A stretch of DNA of 64,000 nucleotides from contig JAODTK010000345.1 in the NCBI GenBank assembly GCA_026419785.1, positions 1-64,000 of the forward strand, read 5' to 3'. Numbering within the stretch: position 1 is the first letter of the stretch; each line of letters begins with the position of its first letter. This DNA is from Sclerodactyla briareus. Its lineage: Eukaryota; Echinodermata; Holothuroidea; Dendrochirotida; Sclerodactylidae. Of the stretch, positions 51,391 through 60,845 are shown piece after piece. Position numbers and translations under genes: made by a program. Below the pieces are notes generated by a model. It did no database searches, had not been told where the DNA came from, and saw only the letters and a list, made by a program, of their open reading frames with translations.

Positions 51391-51467
51391 GATTACCATT
51401 GTAACTGTCCTGGTTCAGATCCCCAGAACTGCTGATGCTGGTCCCGAATCGAGAACCAATCGCCTTG
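51391..51467 (-). pseudogene. Partial duplicate of integrin exon e2, truncated by a SINE
   Basis: About 75 bp match the 3' two thirds of e2 with only a few substitutions. It encodes AIGSRFGTSISSSGDLNQDS-YN and is followed by a donor-like GTAATC. The upstream third of the exon is missing. Identity stops where a SINE begins (51468), so no acceptor precedes it. It may be a leftover of a local tandem duplication rather than an alternative exon, because the open piece cannot be spliced in without its 5' part. Confidence 0.75.
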
Positions 51468-51660
51468 CTGCCATTATATATAGTTGCTGCCATTATAGGT
51501 GCAGGTTGTACTCAAATTCCTCACAGGTTCCCAATTATCGCCTGGGTGAGGTGAGGCAATGGAGACAAAGTACCTTGCCCAAGGGTACCCAGAAAGTTCT
51601 ATCGGACTAGGGATTCAACATGCAAAGCCTTTCAAAATACACACCAGTCCTAAGCTCAAC
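51468..51660 (-). repeat. tRNA-derived SINE abutting the e2 duplicate
   Basis: On the minus strand the head TTAGCTCGGTTAGTTGAG and B-box-like GCATGTTGAATCCC precede CCTTGGGCAAGGTACTTTGT and CTCCATTGCCTCACC, the family body also seen at 49404-49640. Its 3' end (AATGGCAGCAAC repeated) meets the truncated exon copy at 51467. Confidence 0.8.
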
Positions 51661-51938
51661 TAACCGAGCTAATCCAATCTCCTAGAGCAGTGGCTTCCAT
51701 TTTCACACAACTGTGGCACAAGCCGAGACAGGAAAAGTTGGTCGGATTTCAAGGAACTTGGTTGATGTGGATTACGTTCACTCCTTACAAAGTTGAAGGT
51801 CATTTCGAGTTCAGCATGCAAGCACTCAGCCTGCTTCCCGACACTATGGCCTGTGATGCCTCTGAACACGGAGGTACAGTGTTTCCACAACAATTGCATT
51901 TCCATTTCACAATGCTCATTCTGCAACAAAAGTCTTAC

Positions 51939-52046
51939 CATTGTAACCGTCCTGGTTCAGATCCCCAGCACTGCTGATACTGGTCCCGAATCGAGAACCA
52001 ATCGCCTTGGATCCCTGGATCTCTTGGGAGAGCTGGAGTGGCTCTG
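51939..52046 (-). CDS. Integrin alpha subunit, exon e2 (next FG-GAP blade, Ca2+ loop split by intron)
   Basis: The acceptor is TTTCTCAG and the donor is GTAAGA. The core reads EIQGSKAIGSRFGTSISSAG followed by DLNQDGYN, the typical end of one blade (SRFG-S-I) and the first part of a calcium loop. The final D of the loop is completed in e3 across the intron (phase 1). Reading cleanly from e1 (phase 0) needs one extra base near the start, most simply CC to CCC in the third codon. This again suggests a one-base deletion. A second, partial copy of this exon lies about 0.5 kb downstream in the following intron (51391-51467). Confidence 0.93.
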
Positions 52047-52464
52047 CTGAGAAATGAAGATTAAAATGTCTCAAAATTCAGATAACAAAAACCACTTGAG
52101 GCATACATAACAGTGTTCACTAGAAAAACATACAAAGGTTTGCATTGCAATGGTCAATTAATTTTTGCTGAGCTCGAAATGCAGCTGCATACATACAGAT
52201 CAGCTACTAGAAGCTAGCATATTCACACAGTTTGGAATAATATCAATATAATGGTTACAGTTTGAATTTCATGCGCTTTTTATTTGGAACCACATCTCAC
52301 TTCACAATCATAAATCCATATCATTAACTGCTCGTTGACCCCATAGAGTATAGTTCACAACCGATTAAAACATTGTATAGATATCTCCTGCACCAACAGG
52401 TAATGAAACTCCTGCAAACCGGCCTGCCACTCCACAAGAATTACTTCTACTAAAGGGGCCAGGT

Positions 52465-52855
52465 CAATGTTCCTGGGGTTCAATATTCCCGAAGTTCAAT
52501 GATACTGCGTTCTGATGTTCCCAAGGTTCGCTGCTCCCCATTTTTTTTTATCATTCTTGATTTTTGAAGGCTCGATGATCCCCATGTTTTTGTGGGGCTA
52601 ACCCCTAGCGCACATGACAGAAACATTGTTTCGCATTATTGGCCATCCAGATGCATTGGACAAAACCATTTTCTTGCGAAAAGATTGTTGCATCAGACTT
52701 GCCCCTGTGCTTTGATTTTTTTGATTTTCGCTGGGAACATCAAAACCCGGGAACATTAACCTCTGGAACATCGGACCCCGGGAACAACCAACCTTGTAAA
52801 TTCGGGTGCCATTAAAACTTATACGGAAACGGGGAACATCAACCCAGGAACATTG
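52465..52855. mobile_element. Foldback element with GGGAACAT repeats
   Basis: CAATGTTCCTGGG at 52465-52477 is the exact reverse complement of the other end at 52843-52855. GGGAACAT-type words recur on the right arm and ATGTTCCC on the left, so the arms can pair over much of their length. It lies in the e1-e2 intron and ends 76 bp from the end of e1. It encodes nothing. Confidence 0.6.
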
Positions 52856-52931
52856 GATGTACCCCAAAAAAACTCCAGTCGAAGGAGCAATGTCAAGGTT
52901 GAGGAAGCCAAGCATGGAAGCAATATCTCAC

Positions 52932-53071
52932 CAATGCTCCACTGCTGAGATAGACATAACCTTGCCCTCGTCCTTATCATTGGAGAGGAGTGGTGCTCCA
53001 ACGAGCAAATCGTCCAGACCGTCATTGTTGACGTCAACAGCAGCAAGAGCACTTCCAAAATAGGTAAAATT
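52932..53071 (-). CDS. Integrin alpha subunit, exon e1 (beta-propeller FG-GAP blade with Ca2+ loop)
   Basis: The exon lies between a TTTCAG acceptor and a GTGAGA donor on the minus strand. It reads NFTYFGSALAAVDVNNDGLD followed by DLLVGAP, a textbook FG-GAP repeat: FGSAL at the blade start, the calcium loop D-x-N-x-DG-x-x-D, then LLVGAP. Integrin alpha subunits pair with a beta subunit at the cell surface, and this seven-bladed propeller forms the ligand-binding head. The last codons (DEGKV, then an expected YVYLSSGAL) only read through if one T is restored in a TT pair. That would make the exon 141 nt, or 47 codons. This is probably a sequencing deletion. The next exon is e2, across a 0.9 kb intron. 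Exons for the earlier blades must lie beyond 64 kb, because I find none between 53.1 kb and the right edge. Family assignment is firm; closeness to alpha4/alpha9 is inferred from all exons together. Confidence 0.93.
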
Positions 53072-55085
53072 CTGAAATGAGACAAAAATACCCTTCGTTA
53101 TTTTGGCTTGCATGTTTTTTCTAATTGGATATTCGCCAGGCCAAATACCAAATCTATAAAAAATCTGGTGGGAGCCTAGTAGGACTGATTACTGCAGTCA
53201 TTGCTATATGGGAATCCTTTGCGAAGCACATGCCAGCTTTGTTAGTATGGTCAATATGTAGACAGGTGTTCCAACAATTTTGGACCGGATCCGGATCCCG
53301 TGGTGCCCTATCCTAGTTCCCGGGACTCTCAAATGGTGACCACTATACCTACAGTGTAGAGACTAGGTATTTGAGACCGTTCCAGGCTTATCCAGTCTCA
53401 ACTACAACACTAGTAGACACCATAGTAGACCAATGTATATAGATTTGCATTTGACCTACTTGATGTTGTATTCAATAAGACTCGAACTATAGCTACCAGG
53501 TATCTACCGTTGGTTTGAAGCAAGCCCAAGTAACCACATATACCGATTGACATCAAACTTCTTCAGGCAAGTGCTACAATATTCGCGAAAGCCCTCCACA
53601 GACAACCATTTTAGTCTATGGACATAGAGATCTCTTAAAGGCCATTGGTCATGTCACAGATTTCTTTACTGGAAAGAGGACTATCAGAACATCAAAACTT
53701 TGGAGTTCTAGCATGTTGCCTTGTCAGTTTACTTTTGGGAACTCCTAGGAATCTATGACATCACGGGGGGAACAATGCGAAGGCTGTCCAGAGACCCTAC
53801 TAAGTAAACGCTGCATTTTGCACCATGATAAAAGAAAGACGAGAAAGGGTATTCACTTGAAAATAAAGGAGATTCACTCAATATGTTGAGTGAACAATTT
53901 TTAAGTTTGCTATTCGGATCCCTCTATAGTTTTGGTTGTCACAAGAATTTCAAAAGTACATGTTTTACATTGACTTTGTATTATAGGGGATCTTGCTGTT
54001 CTCTCGTGATGTCACAAGGCAAAATTTGCAATAGCTGACTGCGCCTTATCAGTACACACGAATCGGCTGAAATGTGGTCTGGAGTTCTGAGTCCTATGTA
54101 ACAAATGGTAATTACCGAAAGTGCAATAAAATTTATTTGACCATTGGCCTTTAAAGGTCAGTGGAAGTCCGAACTGACATTTATTCAAGTGTCGTGGATC
54201 TTTTTGATACTCACAAAAATGGGAAGAGTGTATTTCATAACCTCTAAGTTTCAAACTCATCTTGTTTTCGTGCTGTGAACAATAATAGTTCAGGTCCAAT
54301 GACGTCACAAAGGAAACAAATGAATTCTGCTATTCACACAGTAATTGCTGATTTGCTGAAAAATTCTGTGAAGTTCTATTCAAATCAGGATCACCATTCT
54401 TGTCAGTGTCACATAGCTTTCGAAGAGTAAATTTTGACTTTGCATTGCATTGAGCGAGTAATTTTCTTCCCCCTGTGATGTCATGAAGATGTTGCATAAC
54501 AATAAATCTGACTCTTTTTCACTATTTCCTTTACTCAAGATTAGTTTGTGGGTTCGAATGTTTTGATATACTACTCAGGAGGAAACTGTCTTGTTCCACA
54601 TTTCCACCCACCATGATATGTCAGGATGACTGGGCAGGCACGCTTCATAAGCACCCCCCCCACCCCCTCCCGAGAAAAATATACTTCTAATAGCTCCACC
54701 CCTCATCCATTTTATTCATAGAATACATAAATGCTCCTAATTGGACAATGATTCGTCTTTTTGCAGCTGGGAAATGCGGTTTCTGGAGATCTAAAGGTCC
54801 TAATTTGAAAATGCCATGTGTCAGCTGATGATGGCACTATAATAGACACTGTGCATTTCAGTCTCTGCAGCACATTTTACGATCTGCTTGCAAATTTGTT
54901 CAAATTTGGAATGCAGCATTGACTTTCGTCTGGAAAATCTACTCAAGTTGAAAATTGAGCAATATTTCAAGTCACTCACACAATGATCAGCTCCGCTAAA
55001 ATGTTATCTTTTGAAAGTGCACCTGGAGCTAGATTCAGTCTTTCGACCAGCCAGACCTGCATCGAAAGTTAGAGTGTACTATTGC
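53072..55085. other. Intron upstream of integrin e1
   Basis: No propeller exon is recognised. The DNA is A/T-rich with a C run at 54653-54668. Confidence 0.5.
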
Positions 55086-55727
55086 TGCGTTCCATTTACC
55101 TTGTGAAGATCGTAATCATGACTTTCCCACTCGTGAGTTGCATTCCATTTAAAAAGGTCAAGAAAATATGAATTCAAGATGGCGGCCGGCCTACATGAGC
55201 GAAATTGAGAACATCTCGTATTGTTTATTCATAGAAATGAAGAGTCTTTCATTAGTGTTTTCATTTGTCCTGAAAATATACATCAATATCAACAAGAACC
55301 AAAGAAAAATATCAACATTTGAGCATTTACGACACTTTCGAAATTTGAAAGTTTAACGGTTAATGTTACTGCACTGGGTATTAGTTGCGCAAAAAGCACT
55401 CGATAGCCGACGTTCGGCAAACAGCCTTTTGGTCAGAAATTTCCCTTTTCATAGGATAGGTTCGCAAGTAATTGCAGTGATTGTTCTTGGAATGTTCGCT
55501 CATCTTCAAGATTATTGACCTGAATTATTCATTTGTGCATGGGGTTCCTTCTATTTGGCTTCGATTTTTCAACTCAGTTGGTTAAATGTCCGCCATCTAG
55601 GATAACTCGTGAATGTCGAGTTGCTTTTCGAAATTCCCACTTCACCACTGGTGATCACGACTTGTGTACAAATGGAACGGTCGTGAAGCCGTGTACACCG
55701 TGTTTAAGAGGTATCAAATGGAACGCA
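55086..55727. mobile_element. MITE-like element with TGCGTTCCATTT termini
   Basis: TGCGTTCCATTT at 55086-55097 is matched in inverse by AAATGGAACGCA at 55716-55727, a perfect 12-bp terminal inverted pair. Subterminal parts also pair loosely (CACTCGTGAGTTGCATTCCA against the right arm). No transposase is seen, and the superfamily is not certain. Confidence 0.6.
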
Positions 55728-56555
55728 CAAGTTTTTCAAAGAACAATACTACAGGATACACTGAAACATTCAGTAAGAACCACTATACCAGTCCTCAATT
55801 TTGTTAGGGAATCCCAAGGGTTCTAGTCAGGCAACCTGTATGCTATCTATTTGGTTGCTAATAACATCCATATCTTGGAACAATGGGACACTGGTGCAGC
55901 ATGGCTGAAACTGGAAATACCATCACAATTAAGCCCCCCTCCTTCAGAATTTTAGGTCAATCCAAGATCTCATTACTCAAGTTCTGAGAACAGTACCATC
56001 AGAAAAAATATCCTTTGGTGTTGTTTTCATGCCCTCAAAGGTAGATGACACTAGTAGGAAGTGATTACAATTGATAGCAGTGATATTAGGGCAAGTTCAT
56101 GTTGGGCAAGAATGCTAACGTCATTGTTGAAGGAAACAGAGAATATCCTATGTCTTCTATGGTTTCATGATATTAAATGACACCAACACCCACCAAGCCA
56201 CTAGAGCAAAATCCCTCTCATAGATTATTTTTTAAATGGAAATAACTTCCTGAAATTGAATATGAAACAAACAAACTTGCAGAGATGTGCAAGTTTGACA
56301 TTATCTATTGTTGCATGATTGGATGTACTTCAACCTTGTACCAGTACCACATGCACAAACTTCAAAGGCCTCTATTTTCAACCGAAAAATGTAAAAATGT
56401 CAGGTTCGGACTTAGACATGCAGTTGTTCTCCAATAGATTAATGATGGGTAAAGAGAGACAGGTTGCAAAGCTACAAACAGTACCCGTATAATCTCAAAC
56501 AAGCAACCCTCGTAAGGATGCCCCCCCCCCGGAGTATTTCAGTCTATCTAATCTA
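55728..56555. other. Non-coding DNA with a dispersed repeat
   Basis: At 56280-56430 it shares TTGCATGATTGGATG and AACTTCAAAGGCCTCTAT with 27500 and 61085. Nothing else is recognised. Confidence 0.5.
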
Positions 56556-56835
56556 ATCTCTAGGTACAGATATAGCGCCTTCCAACGTAGTGCTCAAAGT
56601 GCTTTACAGATATTACCATGATCGTAGGAACTGGTACGCACTCCTACAATCCCGGAGGAGAATGTGTCAGCAGCTATTACAGCGCCGGGCGCATTCAAGT
56701 CCCTCACAGGTCCCCATTTAGCACCTGGGTGTAGCGGGGCATGGAGATGGAGCGTCTTGCCCAAGGACACCACGGAAGAGCTGATCAGTCTGTGGGATTC
56801 AAACTCACAATCTTTCGATCACTGGTCTGAAGATC
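56556..56835 (-). repeat. tRNA-derived SINE with LINE-like 3' tail
   Basis: On the minus strand a B box (GTGAGTTTGAATCCCAC) precedes GTCCTTGGGCAAGACGCTCC and ACCCAGGTGCTAAATGGG. The tail TGTAAAGCACTTTGAGCAC, then GGCGCTATATCTGTACC, ends in ATTAG repeats. This tail resembles the ends of CR1/L2-type LINEs and would allow LINE-driven copying. Confidence 0.75.
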
Positions 56836-57139
56836 CACCGACAAAGGTTTGAAAGCATATTGCACCAAGTAGCAATACAATAAAAAATACCTTGACCTAC
56901 TGCACACAAAATTATTTGGAAGTGCCCTAACGGTGAAGTTTATTAAATTTTGAAAGCCTATAAAGCAAAATTTTCCCCACAGAAAAATTACCCCCAAGTA
57001 GTTGCTTGCCCCCCCCCCTCCTTTTTGAAAATGTAAGGCCCCCGGGGTGTTGCTTACAGATTAAATAGCATTCTACAACCCCAAGCTATCCGTTATAGCG
57101 AACACAGGATTCTGATTAGCTAATCCCAATGACGTAGCC

Positions 57140-57182
57140 GACTGTTATTTTTGCAATAACAGTCAGTGTTTTTTGCAATAAC
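57140..57182. repeat. Perfect hairpin with duplicated arm
   Basis: GACTGTTATT and AATAACAGTC flank TTTGC, and TTTTGCAATAACAGTCAG is repeated once directly behind. Confidence 0.9.
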
Positions 57183-57794
57183 AGTCAGCTGGTCAGAGTA
57201 ACACAACTATCGAACATCGCTCGATTTGCTGCGTCTTGAGTAACGCAGTACTTTTTAAACGCAAATAAAGGTTGCGTGAGCCTTTGGAAGTTTAGGTTAC
57301 ACGTGCAGATTGGGCTTTCAGTATACGCGTGCTTCAGATGGTGTATTGCCTCAACCGAAAAAGGAGTAAGGGCCCCTGGTTTTGCTCATTCCATGCCTTC
57401 TAACAAGTGCATGGGTAATTACATGTTTATCATTACCCAAGTCGATCGTCTGACCTAGAACTACCATATCATCTCACGAGCTACCCTGATGGCATTCACC
57501 TATTCTATTCATTCTCTCCTACGATGAGATGGTGTACATTATGGTAGAACTCAGGTGTTGGTTAACACCCTTTACTAAGCAGACATAGGGATGATCGTCA
57601 GGTACTAGATGTCATTCTCTCTCGGCAGACATCCTGGTAATGTTTACTCTTTTAGCAAATATCAATCCCACTGTTTGCCCCCACTAAAAACTCGCGTTTA
57701 TTCCCCCTGAGGATTGGACAGAAAAGTCACAAGGGAAATTCATAAGCAGTGTATTGCCTCAATAAAAAACAGATAACTGCCGTTTAGCCATCAA
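57183..57794. other. No feature recognised
   Basis: This is unique-looking DNA between the hairpin and composite copy E. Confidence 0.45.
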
Positions 57795-60225
57795 AAATAA
57801 CCAGAAAGCCATAAGACTTAGTGATTCCTTGAAAGGTTCGAAACCAATAGCCAGACACACGGAGATAGAACCAGCGCATTATAGGCAACCGTAAACAACA
57901 TAGAACTGACAAATTGCATATCTTTACAACCAACTAATAGGTTCTGTACCCTTGGTAGAAGTAACACTAAATTAGTCAAGTTTCAGGAGCTTGAACTCTG
58001 GTAACCTAGATGACCTCGACCTGACCCCAAAACAATAGGTTCATGTACTAATCATGGGGAACACACAAACCAAGGATGAGCCTCATTCACCATTGCCCTT
58101 TACCCCCCCCCCCCCCCCCCCCCCCCCAAAACAATAGGGTTCAGTGACTCCCATAAGGAAAGATCACACTACATTTAACCTGATCAGGACCAACCGTTCT
58201 GGACTTAATGTGTTTACAAGGTTCAGACTTTGACTTCTGGTGACTCAGATAACCTCTGACCTGACCCCAAAAAATTAGGGTTATATAATCATAATGGGAA
58301 CAAACATACCAAGTATGAGCTATCAATCCAGGGTGGGGTAGGTAGTTACATGTTTTACAAGCAAAATTTGGCCAACATATCAATTTTCCAAATTTTCTAT
58401 TTCCGATCAAAATTCACTCATGACCTGAACCAAAACCAATAGGGTTACTGTACTCCCCATAAGAAAGCTTTACACCTAATTCAACTTGATCAGACCAAGC
58501 AGTCTGGACTTATCTTGTTTACAAGGTTTCAGACTTTGACCTCTGGTGACCTCAGATGACTCTGACCTGACCCCAAAACAATAGGGTCATGTACTCATCA
58601 TGGGAAACACACATACCAAGTATGAGCTTCATCCCTCGAGGTGGGGTCGAGTTATAGTTTTACAAGGCCCCCAAATGGCCAAAATTATCAAATTTCAAAA
58701 ATTTCTATTTTCGAGGCCAAAATTCACCCAACCTGAACCAGAAACAATAGGGTTCCTTACTCCCCATAAGGAAGCTATACAATTGATTTCAACTTGATCA
58801 GACCAAATATTCTGGACTTATCGTGTTTACAAGGTTTCAGACTTTGACCTCTGGTGACCTCAGATGACCTCTGACCTGACCCCAAAACAATAGGGTTCAT
58901 GTTACTCACATGGGTGAACACCACATACCAAGTATGAGCCTCATTCACCCTGCCCTTTACCCAAAACAATAGGGTCATGTACTCCCCTAAGGAAGATACA
59001 CACCTCTAATTTCCACCTGATCAACCAAACCTTTCTGGACTTAAGGTGTTTACAAGGTTTTCAGACTTTGACCTCTGTGACTCAGATAACCTCTGACCTG
59101 ACCCCAAAACAATAAGGGTTCATATACTCATCATGGTGACAACATACCAGTATGAGCTTCATCCATCCAGGTGGGTAAGTTATCATGTTTACAAGCCAAA
59201 ATTGGCTAAAATATCACATTTTTCACAATTTTCTAATTCCGATCAAAATTAACTCCTGACCTGATCCAAAACCAATAGGGGTCCTGTACTCCCCATAAGA
59301 AAGCTTTACAATTGATTTCAACTTGATCAGACCAACCATTCTGGACTTATCGTGTTTACAAGGTTTTCAGACTTTGACCTCTGGTGACCTCAGATGACCT
59401 CTGACCTGACCCCAAAACAATAGGGTTCATGTACTCATCATGGGGAACACACATACCAAGTATGAGCTTCATCCCTCGAGGTGGGGTCGAGTTATCGTGT
59501 TTACAAGCCAAAATTGGCCAAAATATCAAATTTTCACAAATTTTCTATTTTCGACCAAAATTCACTCCCGACCTGAACCAAAAACGATAGGGTTCCTGTA
59601 CCCCCATGAGAAAGCTATACACCTAATTTCAACTTGATCAGACCAACCATTCTGGACTTATCGTGTTTACAAGGTTTTCAGACTTTGACCTCTGGTGACC
59701 TCAGATGACCTCTGACCTGACCCCAAAAACAATAGGGTTCATGTACTCATCATGGGGAACACACATACCAAGTATGAGCTTCATCCATCCGGGTGGGGTC
59801 GAGTTATCGTGTTTACAAGCCAAAATTGGCCAAAATATCAAATTTTCACAATTTTCTATTTTCGACCAAAATTCACTCCCGACCTGAACCAAAAACAATA
59901 GGGTTCCTGTACTCCCCATAGGAAAGGTAAAGGCTATACACCCAATTTCAACTGATCAGACCAACCATTCTAGACTTATCGTATTACAAGGTTTTCAGAC
60001 TTTGACCTCTGTGACCTCAGATGACCTCTGACCTGACCCAAAAACAATAGGGTTCATGTACTCATCATGGGGAACACACATACTAAGTATGAACCTGACC
60101 AACCCAGACCTGATCAAGTTATCGTGTTTACAAGCTGGGCGTCACACACCTACACATACACACACACACACACACACACGACGTGACTGCATAGATTTCC
60201 TCTGGACTTCGTCAAGGAACATCCA
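57795..60225. repeat. Composite repeat family, copy E: 309-bp tandem array with shared ends
   Basis: The start AACCAGAAAGCCATAAGACT and the end (CA run, CGACGTGACTGCATAGATTT, CTTCGTCAAGGAA) match copy C. Internal anchors CTGACCTGACCCCAAAACAA recur at about 58259, 58563, 58873, 59096, 59404, 59713 and 60029, a period of 304-316 bp with one short unit. A C run of about 24 lies at 58106-58128. Units carry clustered TGACCT half-sites. Confidence 0.92.
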
Positions 60226-60559
60226 AAAATGAAATGAAACATGATCAGACAGAAATGTCACAAGTTGCAGGTTCATCGACCTGTACGGCCTTTCACAGAC
60301 GAGCAATTCCTAGTATGAAAACCATGAGACGGTTTTATAATAAATCAGACACACAACAGATAAACAACTAATGATCCTGTGTCCCAAGACGCCTGATTTA
60401 TGTGACATATAGCACTCCCACTCACGTCATTTGGAGTCATCCTGCCCACCAACATAGTCCTTCCCCCTCCCCCCCCCCCACCACTCTTCCCGTCCCAATT
60501 CTTTGAGACAATGAGGATATTCTATAACAGGTTACGTGTGGGGAACGGAAACTATTTCT

Positions 60560-60845
60560 ACAGGTACAAACCCCACCTTTGGTCCTCTCCGCAGAGAAAC
60601 TATGGACAATGGCAAACAATGGGGCGTTTCCCAAACGTATCAATGGGATGCAGTATCCATTGTCCATAGGAACCTCAGAATCTATCTCTAGCTTCAAATC
60701 AAAGCTCAAGTCCACATCTCGTTTCTGGCTTTTCCTGAGGACCGTAGTTCTTCACTCTAATTTGTATTGTTCGGCGCTTTAGATCGTTGCTCCTCCATTA
60801 CGAGTTGTATTTAGCGCTATAGAAATGCTTCATTCATTATTACAA
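60560..60845 (+). mobile_element. 3' end of a CR1/L2-like non-LTR retrotransposon
   Basis: The frame through 60579-60782 ends in a segment with ISSFKSKLKS, the usual C-terminal signature of invertebrate LINE reverse transcriptase proteins. The 3' tail GCGCTTTAGATCGTTGC and TTAGCGCTATAGAAATGCTT then runs into ATT repeats. Only the last few hundred bases are present, as in 5'-truncated copies. Confidence 0.7.
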
